64,000 nt of DNA, taken from the NCBI RefSeq assembly GCF_014192225.1, contig NZ_JACHXS010000015.1:1-64000 (forward strand), written 5' to 3'. The translations under genes were made by a program, and so were the position numbers. The stretch's first letter is position 1, and every line of letters starts with the position of its first letter. This document shows positions 44,423 through 53,699 of this stretch, piece after piece. The DNA is from Pseudoduganella umbonata (GTDB lineage Bacteria; Pseudomonadota; Gammaproteobacteria; Burkholderiales; Burkholderiaceae_D). Below the pieces are notes generated by a model. It saw only the letters and a list, made by a program, of their open reading frames with translations. It ran no database searches and was not told the DNA's origin.

Positions 44423-45435
44423 ACCTCCACCACCACGCGGGATCGACGATGCAGCGACGTACATTGATAGCGGCAGGGGCACTGGGACTTGGCTCGCTGG
44501 CCGGGCTGCGCGGCACGTCCGCCGCGGGCGGCCGGCTCCATGGCGGCGCGGCGCTGGCCTTCGGCACCACGATCTCCGTCGTCGTGCGGCACGACGATGC
44601 GGACACCGCCCGGCTGGCGATCGGCGACGCGCTGGCAGTGGTCGCCCGGGTGCACCACCTGATGAGCATCCACGATCCGCGCAGCGAAGTGTTCCGCCTC
44701 AACCGCGATGGCGTGCTGCGCAGTCCGGATCCGCGCCTGCTGGAAGTGCTGCAGCATGCGCGTGCGCTGTCGCAGCTGTCGCATGGCGCGTTCGACATCA
44801 CCGTGCAGCCGCTGTGGCAGGCAGGGCGCGAGGCCGCGAACCGCGGCGGCGTGCCGACGCTCGCGGAGCGGGAGCGTGCCCGCGCCCTCGCAGGATGGCG
44901 CGATGTCGAAGCCAGCCGCGAACGCGTCACGCTGCGCCGGCCGGGCATGCGGGTCACGCTCAACGGCATGGCGCAGGGCTACGCCGCCGACCTGGCACTG
45001 CGGGCGGTGCGCCGCCATGGCATTCGCGATGCGCTGCTGGATACCGGCGAGTTCGCCCCGATGGGCGACGCGGGCGGGCGGCAGTGGACACTCGGCGTGC
45101 TCGATCCTCGGGCGGATGGCGGCCTGGCGGCGGCGTTCGCGGCGGACGGGCGCTGCGTGGCGACGTCCGGCGACTATGGCTCGGCATTCACGGCGGACTT
45201 TCGCCACCACCACATCATCGATCCGGCGACCGGCCTGTCGCCACCGGAACTGGCGAGCGTCACCGTGCTGGCACCCACCGCGCTGGAAGCGGATGGCCTG
45301 TCAACCGCCTTCATGGTCATGGGCGCGCACTCCGCGCACGCGCTGGCGACGCGCCTGCCGGGCGTGGACCTGCTGACCATCAACAAAGGGGGGCACGTGT
45401 GGCGTTCGCACGGTTTCCCGGCGCTGCGCACGTGA
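44419..45435 (+). CDS. apbE: FAD:protein FMN transferase (ApbE)
   Basis: A 338-residue exported enzyme. A twin-Arg-like start (MQRRTLIAAGALGLGSLAG) is followed by the ApbE fold with FGTTISVVV, LMSIHDPRSEVFRLNR, GAFDITVQPLW, GMAQGYAADLA, HHHIIDPATGLSP and ADGLSTAFMVMG. It transfers FMN from FAD to a Thr/Ser of periplasmic proteins in a magnesium-dependent reaction. The start overlaps the stop of the NosR-like gene (ATGA), which makes that protein the obvious substrate. The usual glycine-rich GGN/GGD segment reads DTGEFAPMG here, a mild departure. It is convergent with acoR, with 14 bases between the stops. Confidence 0.9.
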   Translation: MNLHHHAGSTMQRRTLIAAGALGLGSLAGLRGTSAAGGRLHGGAALAFGTTISVVVRHDDADTARLAIGDALAVVARVHHLMSIHDPRSEVFRLNRDGVLRSPDPRLLEVLQHARALSQLSHGAFDITVQPLWQAGREAANRGGVPTLAERERARALAGWRDVEASRERVTLRRPGMRVTLNGMAQGYAADLALRAVRRHGIRDALLDTGEFAPMGDAGGRQWTLGVLDPRADGGLAAAFAADGRCVATSGDYGSAFTADFRHHHIIDPATGLSPPELASVTVLAPTALEADGLSTAFMVMGAHSAHALATRLPGVDLLTINKGGHVWRSHGFPALRT

Positions 45436-45449
45436 TGTGCCCGGTGGCG

Positions 45450-47396
<1,947 letters not shown>

Positions 47397-47453
47397 CCCA
47401 TGTCTCCTCATTGGCCCGTGACGGGCTCTCGTACTGGAATTGCTGTTCCATAA

Positions 47454-47469
47454 TGTAACACCTGTACCA
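47454..47469. promoter_or_regulatory. putative AcoR site upstream of acoR
   Basis: TGTAACACCTGTACCA, 58 bases before the acoR ATG. It matches the pedF upstream site at 14 of 16 positions. Confidence 0.5.
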
Positions 47470-47493
47470 GGACGGACCAAACCAGCCTGGCTG

Positions 47494-47601
47494 GGGAGCC
47501 ACAGTCGTGGCTCCCACTTGTGGCGCCCACTTGCATGGGAGCAGCCTATGCAAGTGTAGTGCCAGAGGAGGAGATGGCGCGCGGACTGCGGTCCGCGCCA
47601 T
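47494..47601. repeat. three consecutive hairpins between fahA and acoR
   Basis: Hairpin 1 (47494-47515) is GGGAGCCAC/GTGGCTCCC with a four-base loop. Hairpin 2 (47528-47556) is CACTTGCAT/ATGCAAGTG with an 11-base loop. Hairpin 3 (47574-47601) pairs ATGGCGCGCGGAC with GTCCGCGCCAT around TGCG, with a two-base bulge. Hairpin 3 lies four bases after the fahA stop and may end that transcript, but no T tract follows on the minus strand. Confidence 0.65.
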
Positions 47602-47605
47602 GGGG

Positions 47606-48916
47606 TCAGCGGGCAGCCAGCAGCGTGCCGGACGCTTCGCCGAAGCCGATGCGGGGCAGGCCCGGACGCGCGGCGCGGCCACGCAGCACGACACGGTCGC
47701 CATCTTCGAGGAATACGCGCTGCTCGCCGTTCGGCAGCGACAGCGGCTGCTTGCCGCCCGCGCTCAGTTCCAGCAGCGAGCCGGCTTCCGCCGCTTCCGG
47801 GCCGGACTGGGTGCCCGATCCCAGCAGGTCGCCGGGGCGCAGCGCGCAGCCGGTGACAGTATGGTGGGCCACCAGTTGGGCCACGGTCCAGTAGGAGTGC
47901 CGGAAGTTCGAGGTCGCCAGGGAAGCCGGCGCCTGGCCTTCGCGGCGCATGGTCTCCGTTTGCAGCAGCACTTCCAGTTCGATGTCGAAGGCGCCGCTGC
48001 CGCGCAGTGCCGGATAGTCCAGGTAAGGCAGCGGCTGCGGATCGGCGGCGTCGCGCTGCCAGGCCGTCCTGTATGGCGCAAGGGCCTCGGTCGTCACGAT
48101 CCAGGGCGAGATCGTGGTGGCGAAGTTCTTCGACAGGAACGGGCCCAGCGGCTGGTATTCCCACGCCTGCAGGTCGCGCGCCGACCAGTCGTTCAGCAGG
48201 CACAGGCCGAAGACGTGCGCCTCCGCGTCACCGACGGCGATCGGTTCGCCCGCGGCATTGCCGCCGCCGACGAAGATGCCCACTTCCAGTTCGAAATCCA
48301 TGCGTTTCGCGGGGCCGAACACGGGTTCGGTCTCGGTGGCGCCGCAGGTCTGGCCGCGCGGACGGTGGAACGCCTGTCCGGACACGCCGATCGTGGACGA
48401 GCGGCCGTGGTAGCCGATCGGCACCCATTTGTAGTTGGGCAGCAGGGGATTGTCGGGCCGGAACAGCTTGCCGACCGCCGTGGCGTGGTGGATCGACGTA
48501 TAAAAGTCCGTGTAGTCGCCGATGCTGGCCGGCACGGTGAACTCGGCATCGGCCTGCGCCACCATCAAGTCGGGGCGTGCCGGCGCATCGCTGCGCAGGA
48601 GCCTCGACAGGGAAAGACGCAAGGCCGACCAGGCCTGCGGGCCTGCGGCCATCAGTGCGTTCAGGCTGTCGCGGGAGCCCAGCGCCGCGGCCTCGCGGGC
48701 GGCTGGATCCGCGCCGGCCAGCGCATCGCCCAGCGCGGCCAGGTCGACGATCTGGTCGCCGATGGCGACGCCGCCGCGGAACGCTTCGCTGCTGCCGGCA
48801 CGGCGGAACACGGCGAACGGCAGGTTCTGGATCGGGAAGTCCGAACCCGCTTCGTTGGCCGACTTGACCCAGCTGGACAGCGCTGCGTCATGGGTTTCGT
48901 TGAGTTGGTAGGTCAT
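47606..48916 (-). CDS. fahA: fumarylacetoacetase
   Basis: A 436-residue enzyme hydrolysing 4-fumarylacetoacetate to fumarate and acetoacetate, the last step of tyrosine/homogentisate breakdown. The N-terminal domain begins SSWVKSANEAGSDFPIQNLP. The catalytic domain has RPRGQTCGATETEPVFGP, RMDFELEVGIFVG (metal Glu ligands), LLNDWSARDLQAWEYQPLGP and GDLLGSGTQSGPE. ATG 48916 is chosen because similarity begins there; the frame extends slightly upstream. It overlaps the hmgA stop by four bases, so the two are translationally coupled. The maleylacetoacetate isomerase gene is not next to it. Confidence 0.95.
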   Translation of the reverse strand: MTYQLNETHDAALSSWVKSANEAGSDFPIQNLPFAVFRRAGSSEAFRGGVAIGDQIVDLAALGDALAGADPAAREAAALGSRDSLNALMAAGPQAWSALRLSLSRLLRSDAPARPDLMVAQADAEFTVPASIGDYTDFYTSIHHATAVGKLFRPDNPLLPNYKWVPIGYHGRSSTIGVSGQAFHRPRGQTCGATETEPVFGPAKRMDFELEVGIFVGGGNAAGEPIAVGDAEAHVFGLCLLNDWSARDLQAWEYQPLGPFLSKNFATTISPWIVTTEALAPYRTAWQRDAADPQPLPYLDYPALRGSGAFDIELEVLLQTETMRREGQAPASLATSNFRHSYWTVAQLVAHHTVTGCALRPGDLLGSGTQSGPEAAEAGSLLELSAGGKQPLSLPNGEQRVFLEDGDRVVLRGRAARPGLPRIGFGEASGTLLAAR

Positions 48917-50205
48917 GCGCGTGGATCCTTGAAATGCTTGTTGAAACCTTGCCAGCACTGGTAGTAGTCCGGCTGCAGTTGGGGCGAGGCGAGGGCGGCG
49001 GCGGTGGGGCGGATCACGTCGCGCGTCTCGAACATGAAGGCCATCGTGGCGTCGACCTTGTGCGGCCGGGTCGTGTCGGCCACGCTGGCCTTCTCGAAGG
49101 TGGGCGCATCCGGGCCATGGCCGCTCATGCAGTTATGCAGGCTCGCGCCACCGGGGCGGAAGCCCTCCGACTTGGCGTCGTACTGGCCAGCGATGAGGCC
49201 CATGAACTCGCTGGCCACGTTGCGGTGGAACCAGGGCGGACGGAACGTGTCCTCCGCGGCCAGCCAGCGCGGCGGGAAGATCACGAAGTCCAGCGTGTCC
49301 ACGCCCGGCGTGTCGCTCGGCGCCTGCAGCACCAGGAAGATCGACGGATCGGGATGGTCGTAGCTGATCGAGCCGATCGCATTGAAGTGGCGCAGGTCGT
49401 ACTTGCAGGGCGCGTAGTTGCCGTGCCACGCGACCACGTCGAGCGGCGAATGGCCGATCGCTGCGCGCCACAGGTTGCCGGCGAACTTGGCCACCAGTTC
49501 GAAGTCGCCTTCGCGGTCTTCGAAGGCCGCCTGCGGCGTCAGGAAGTCGCGCGGGTTGGCCAGGCCGTTGGAGCCGATCACGCCCAGGTCGGGCAGTTGC
49601 AGCAGGGCGCCGAAGTTCTCGCAGATGTAGCCGCGCGCCTCGCCGTCCGGCAGCGTCACCTGGAAGCGCACGCCGCGCGGGATCACGGCGATCTCCTGCG
49701 GTTCCACGTCGACGATGCCCAGTTCGGTGGCGATGTGCAGCCGGCCCTGTTGCGGCACGATCAGCAGCTCGCCGTCCGCGTCGTAGAAGTAGCGCCCTTC
49801 CATCGGCTGGTTCGCGGCGTACAGGTGGATGGCCACGCCCGCATTGCCGGCCATCGTGACCCAGCCGTCGATGAAGTCGGTAGGGGTGTCCGGCATCGGC
49901 AGCGGGTCCCAGCGCAGCTGGTTCGGCGGCGCCTCCAGCGTGGCGAATGCGCTGACGATGCGGCCGTTGTCCAGCCGCGTGAACGGCTGGTGCATCGCGC
50001 CGGGGCGGATGCGGTACAGCCAGCTGCGCCGGTTGTGCGCGCGGGGCGCTGTAAAGGCCGTGCCGGACAGCTGCTCGGCGTACAGGCCGTAGGGCGCCCG
50101 CTGCGGCGAGTTCCGGTGGGCGGGCAGGGCGCCGGGCAATGCTTCGGTGGCGAATTCGTTGCCGAAGCCGGACAGGTAGCCCGGGTTCAGGTCGGTCTTG
50201 TTCAC
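48913..50205 (-). CDS. hmgA: homogentisate 1,2-dioxygenase
   Basis: A 430-residue iron dioxygenase opening the ring of homogentisate to maleylacetoacetate. It begins TDLNPGYLSGFGNEFATEAL. The iron ligand region is FRPPWFHRNVASEFMGL (His and Glu) and HNCMSGHGPDAPTFEKA (His). Length is normal for bacterial HmgA. The start is GTG 50205, with AGGAGA just before it; the frame is open further upstream without a site. It forms an operon with fahA. A palindrome at 50250 may be the operator. No regulator of this pathway (HmgR type) is adjacent; the nearest is the DeoR-type gene upstream. Confidence 0.95.
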   Translation of the reverse strand: MNKTDLNPGYLSGFGNEFATEALPGALPAHRNSPQRAPYGLYAEQLSGTAFTAPRAHNRRSWLYRIRPGAMHQPFTRLDNGRIVSAFATLEAPPNQLRWDPLPMPDTPTDFIDGWVTMAGNAGVAIHLYAANQPMEGRYFYDADGELLIVPQQGRLHIATELGIVDVEPQEIAVIPRGVRFQVTLPDGEARGYICENFGALLQLPDLGVIGSNGLANPRDFLTPQAAFEDREGDFELVAKFAGNLWRAAIGHSPLDVVAWHGNYAPCKYDLRHFNAIGSISYDHPDPSIFLVLQAPSDTPGVDTLDFVIFPPRWLAAEDTFRPPWFHRNVASEFMGLIAGQYDAKSEGFRPGGASLHNCMSGHGPDAPTFEKASVADTTRPHKVDATMAFMFETRDVIRPTAAALASPQLQPDYYQCWQGFNKHFKDPRA

Positions 50206-50249
50206 ATTGTCTCCTGGGTGGAATGCGTGACAAGACTGTAGATCATTTG

Positions 50250-50263
50250 CCGCATGAATGCGG
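50250..50263. promoter_or_regulatory. palindrome in hmgA promoter region
   Basis: CCGCATGAATGCGG is a perfect 6-2-6 inverted repeat, 45 bases upstream of the hmgA GTG. A second loose repeat (ATGAAT/ATTCAT) overlaps it. It is a candidate operator for the hmgA-fahA operon; the regulator is unknown. Confidence 0.4.
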
Positions 50264-50316
50264 AAATGTCGAATATTCATGCTGAAAATAGACCCGCGAA
50301 CTAGGCATGCGCTGCG

Positions 50317-51099
50317 CTACAGCGTCCCGCCAGCCACCACGACCTCGACATCCAGCCCGTCGAGCGTCTCCATCAGCACGGCGGGCAGCGCCCGGTCCGT
50401 GACCAGCACGTCGATCGCCTCGAACGCGCACAGGCGGTGCAGGAAGCCCTTGCCGAACTTGGCGGCATCCGCCACCACGATCACCTGGCTGGCCTGGCGC
50501 AGCATCGCCTGCTTCAAAGACGCTTCGTCGTCCGACGGGCAGGTCAGGCCCTGCGGGTCGATGGCGCAGGCGCCGAGGATCAGCTTGTCGAACCGGAACT
50601 GATCGAGGCCCAGCCGCGCCTGCGCCCCTTCCAGGCTGCGCTGCCAGGGATTGAAGCGCCCGCCCGTCAGGTGCAGCTCGACGCCGTCGCGCCCGCCCAG
50701 CACTTCGGCGATGTCGATCGAATTGGTGACCGCGTGCAGCGGCGACGCGGTCAGCGCACGGGCCACCTCCAGTACGGTGGTGGAGGTATCGAACAGCACC
50801 CGGTCGCCGTCCCGGAGCAGCGCCGCGGCGGCGGCGCCGATCGTCTGCTTCGCCGCGGATGCGCCGGCGCGTTCGGCATATTGGCGCACCTGCCGGCCCT
50901 GCGGCGGCAGCACGGCGCCGCCGCGCACGCGCAGCACGCGGCCGTCCGCATCGAGCCGCACCACGTCGCGGCGGGCGGTATCGCGCGTCACGCCGAACAG
51001 CCGGCAGATGTCCTCGATGCCGATGCGGTAGTGCTGGCCCAGGTAGTCGCAGATCGCGTCCAGCCGCTTCGGCTGGGGCAGCGCGCCTTCCCCGCTCAT
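50317..51099 (-). CDS. DeoR-family transcriptional regulator
   Basis: A 260-residue repressor-type protein. The helix-turn-helix (about 12-60: LDAICDYLGQHYRIGIEDIC, FGVTRDTARRDVVRLD, GRVLRVRGGAVL) is followed by the DeoR sugar-phosphate-sensing domain with DRVLFDTSTTVLEVARAL, HLTGGRFN and VADAAKFGKGFLHRL. DeoR proteins usually respond to sugar phosphates or related metabolites. The start at ATG 51099 overlaps the stop of the preceding heme-binding-like gene by four bases, so it is the last gene of a three-gene operon with the oxidoreductase. That context suggests sugar or polyol metabolism. Confidence 0.88.
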   Translation of the reverse strand: MSGEGALPQPKRLDAICDYLGQHYRIGIEDICRLFGVTRDTARRDVVRLDADGRVLRVRGGAVLPPQGRQVRQYAERAGASAAKQTIGAAAAALLRDGDRVLFDTSTTVLEVARALTASPLHAVTNSIDIAEVLGGRDGVELHLTGGRFNPWQRSLEGAQARLGLDQFRFDKLILGACAIDPQGLTCPSDDEASLKQAMLRQASQVIVVADAAKFGKGFLHRLCAFEAIDVLVTDRALPAVLMETLDGLDVEVVVAGGTL

Positions 51100-51575
51100 G
51101 CCGGCGCAGCCAGGTATTCGCGCAGTACCGCGGTCACCAGGTCGTGGTCTTCCTTCTGCGGCAGGCCGGAGACCGTGATCGTGCCGACGATGCCGGTGCC
51201 GCGCAGGATCAGCGGGAAGGCGCCGCCATGGGCGGCAAAATCGGCGGCGGCGGCGTTGCTGTCGGCCTCGAAGGTCTTGCCCTGGCTGCGGTAGCGCGAG
51301 CCCACGTGCCACGAGCTGCGGCCGTAGCGCTGCACCACGTTGTTCTTGCGGCGGATCCAGTCGGCATTGTCCGGCGAGGTGCCGTCCATGGCGTGCTGGA
51401 ACAGCTGGTGCCCGTTGCGCGTGATGTCGACCGTGACGGCCTTGCCCAGTGCCCGGGCGCGCTCGACGAGGGCCAGGCCCAGCTTCAGTGCGTCGTTGTT
51501 CGAGAATGCGGCGAACTGCAATTGCTGTTCTTCCAGCGCGAGTGCCTGCAACAGGCTGGCGTAGTCTTCCTGCAT
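51096..51575 (-). CDS. heme-binding/degrading-like protein (UPF0303, DUF336 fold)
   Basis: A 159-residue protein of the UPF0303 family: LALEEQQLQFAAFSNNDALK, VTVDITRNGHQLFQHAMDG, WIRRKNNVVQRYGRSSW, FAAHGGAFPLILRGTGIVG and VSGLPQKEDHDLV. The fold is related to GlcG/HbpS proteins, some of which bind heme; a heme role here is not shown. It lies ten bases after the oxidoreductase gene and overlaps the DeoR gene, so all three are one transcript. Similar genes often accompany sugar catabolism genes. Confidence 0.85.
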   Translation of the reverse strand: MQEDYASLLQALALEEQQLQFAAFSNNDALKLGLALVERARALGKAVTVDITRNGHQLFQHAMDGTSPDNADWIRRKNNVVQRYGRSSWHVGSRYRSQGKTFEADSNAAAADFAAHGGAFPLILRGTGIVGTITVSGLPQKEDHDLVTAVLREYLAAPA

Positions 51576-51585
51576 GGGGTTCTCC

Positions 51586-52623
51586 TCAGGCGAAATCGAC
51601 GGTGCGGCGTTCGTGGTGGCTGCGCAGGGCCAGTTCGATCACCCGGACCACGTCCACCGCCTCCCGGGCGGGCACGGCAACGGGCCCGTCTTCCGCGATC
51701 GCCCGATGGACGCCCTGGTAGAACGATTCGTAGGCGCCGGGGACGGTTTCGACAGCGCGGTGCGATCCGTCCGCCAGCGTGATGATGGCGTAGGCGGCGG
51801 GCGCGTCGTGGCCCCAGCCGGCGTCGCCGGGCCGCACGCCCGCCTTCAGCGCGTCTTCCTGCGGATCGATGCCGGATTTTACGAAGCTGCCCAGTGTGCC
51901 GTGCACCTGGTAGCGCGGGCCGGGTGCGCGCACCAGCGCTCCCGCGTGCAGGATCGACTTCGTGGCGCCATGGTCCAGCACCAGCTCGAACGCGTCCTCG
52001 ACTTGCGCGCCGTCGCGCTGCAGCGACAGGTGCGCCGTGACCGCACGGGGCGTGCCGAACAGCTGCAGCGCCTGGTCGATCAGGTGGGAACCGAGATCCC
52101 ACAGCACGCCCGCACCGGGCTGCGCCTGTTCCTTCCAGCGCACCTTCACCTGCGGCGCATAGCGGTCGAAATGGGCGCGGTACGTGTGGATGGCGCCCAG
52201 TTCACCGGATGCCACCGCGCTGCGCAGCGTCAGGAAGTCGCCGTCCCAGCGGCGGTTCTGGTAGACGCTCAGTTTCAGGCCTTTCTCCCGCGCCAGGGCC
52301 GCCAGTTCGTCGCCCTCGGCCGAGGACAGCACGAAGGGTTTGTCCACCACGACATGCTTGCCGGCCTGCAGTGCCGCCTTGGCCAGGCCGTAATGGCTGG
52401 CGTTCGGCGTGCACACCACCACGAGATCGATGGACGGATCGTCCAGCATGGCTTGCGGCGTGTCGTCGCGCTGCACGCCCGGATACGGGCGCAACGCTTC
52501 CTCGCCGGCGCTGCGGCTGGCGATGCGGGCCAGCCGCAGGCCCGGCACGGCGGCAATCATCGGCGCATGGAAGATCGCACCACCCAGGCCGAATCCGATC
52601 AGTCCTACTGCATATCGCTGCAT
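51586..52623 (-). CDS. Gfo/Idh/MocA family oxidoreductase
   Basis: A 345-residue NAD(P)-dependent sugar or polyol dehydrogenase-like protein. The N-terminal Rossmann fold has LIGFGLGGAIFHAPMIAAVP and the family signature VVVDKPFVLSS, with lysine at the active site (EKP-type, here DKP). The C-terminal domain has WDLGSHLIDQALQLFG. The ribosome binding site AGGGG precedes ATG 52623. It is the first gene of an operon with the UPF0303 and DeoR genes. Substrate unknown. Confidence 0.9.
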   Translation of the reverse strand: MQRYAVGLIGFGLGGAIFHAPMIAAVPGLRLARIASRSAGEEALRPYPGVQRDDTPQAMLDDPSIDLVVVCTPNASHYGLAKAALQAGKHVVVDKPFVLSSAEGDELAALAREKGLKLSVYQNRRWDGDFLTLRSAVASGELGAIHTYRAHFDRYAPQVKVRWKEQAQPGAGVLWDLGSHLIDQALQLFGTPRAVTAHLSLQRDGAQVEDAFELVLDHGATKSILHAGALVRAPGPRYQVHGTLGSFVKSGIDPQEDALKAGVRPGDAGWGHDAPAAYAIITLADGSHRAVETVPGAYESFYQGVHRAIAEDGPVAVPAREAVDVVRVIELALRSHHERRTVDFA

Positions 52624-52682
52624 GGTTTTCCCCTGATAAGTCAAATCGATTAAGCATTCTAAGCGATTTGCAGTATTTCTGG

Positions 52683-53597
52683 CTAAAGCTCTTCCCGCAC
52701 GTGCGGGATCTGCCGTTCCTCGTAGATCTCGTAGATGATCGCCAGCATGTCCGCCAGCTCCTGGGAGCGGTCCATCGCCCGCGCGCTGAAGATGATGGGA
52801 GAAATTGCCTGCCGGTCGTCGAGCGGCTTGTAGACCACGTCGGTGCGGATCATGCCTTGCAGGCTGTCGGGCACGATCGCGATGCCCTGGCCGGCGCCGA
52901 CCAGGCCGATGGCGATCTGCAGTTCGCGCACTTCGATCACCTGGCGCGGCACCAGCATCCGTTCGCGGAACGTGGCCAGCACCTGGTCGGCGAAACTGGG
53001 CCGGGGCGTTTTCGGGTAGACGATCAGCGGGTCGTCCATCAGTTCCGACATCTTCAGCGCTCCCGGCACGCGCGTCAGCCGGTGGCCGACGGGCAGCGCC
53101 ACGATCAGCGGTTCCTCGCGCAGCACGATGCGGCGGATCGCCGCATCCTCTCCCTTCAGCCGGCCGAAGCCGACGTCGATCGTGCCATCCTTCAGCGCTT
53201 TCAGCTGCTCGACGGTGGTCAGCTCGTGGAAGCTGATGTCCACCGCCTGGTAACGGTCGCGGAAGCGCCGCACGATTTCCGGCAGCAGGCCGTAAAGGGT
53301 CGAGGCGACGAAGCCGATCGACAGCTTGCGTTCGATCTTGCCCACCCGGCGCGTCATCGCCTTCAGGTCCTGCGCCTTGTCGAGCAGTTCCTGGGCATGG
53401 GCGTGGAAGAACTGGCCGGCCTCGGTCAGCCGCAGCGGCCGCGAGCCTTTTTCGATCAGCACCACGCCCAGTTCCTCTTCCAGCTGCTGGATCTGCCGGC
53501 TCAGCGGCGGCTGCGCGATGTTGAGCCGCTCGGCGGCCCGGGTGAAATTCTTCTCGTCGGCGACGGCGACGAAATAGCGCAAGTGGCGCAGCTCCAT
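52683..53597 (-). CDS. LysR-family regulator of the cat/ben cluster (CatR/BenM type)
   Basis: A 304-residue LysR protein. The helix-turn-helix is at about 1-60 (MELRHLRYFVAVADEKNFTR, LNIAQPPLSRQIQQLE). The effector domain resembles CatM/BenM, with IGFVASTLYGLLPEIVRRFR and LTTVEQLKALKDGTIDVGFG. These regulators respond to cis,cis-muconate, sometimes with benzoate. It is divergent from catB. An ATACC-N5-GGTAT dyad at 53602 sits directly in front of its start, overlapping the ribosome binding site, so autorepression is likely. ATG 53597 is preferred over ATG 53630 because the LysR domain starts there. Confidence 0.92.
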   Translation of the reverse strand: MELRHLRYFVAVADEKNFTRAAERLNIAQPPLSRQIQQLEEELGVVLIEKGSRPLRLTEAGQFFHAHAQELLDKAQDLKAMTRRVGKIERKLSIGFVASTLYGLLPEIVRRFRDRYQAVDISFHELTTVEQLKALKDGTIDVGFGRLKGEDAAIRRIVLREEPLIVALPVGHRLTRVPGALKMSELMDDPLIVYPKTPRPSFADQVLATFRERMLVPRQVIEVRELQIAIGLVGAGQGIAIVPDSLQGMIRTDVVYKPLDDRQAISPIIFSARAMDRSQELADMLAIIYEIYEERQIPHVREEL

Positions 53598-53601
53598 GAC
53601 T

Positions 53602-53616
53602 ATACCTTCCAGGTAT
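53602..53616. promoter_or_regulatory. LysR operator (CatM/BenM-type dyad)
   Basis: ATACCTTCCAGGTAT fits the ATAC-N7-GTAT recognition pattern of BenM/CatM exactly. Further ATACC half-sites lie at 53624 and 53672, nearer catB, as expected for activation-site contacts. Confidence 0.8.
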
Positions 53617-53699
53617 GAAAAGCATACCAAATCAGTGTTGGACGGGCGCTTCTACGGGGAATATTGTACCCATACCGCTCCAAACCATACTGACTGAAT

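Noticed and set aside
53598..53630. Longer LysR protein starting at ATG 53630
   Set aside because: The extra 11 residues are not part of the LysR domain, and the sequence there is the operator dyad.
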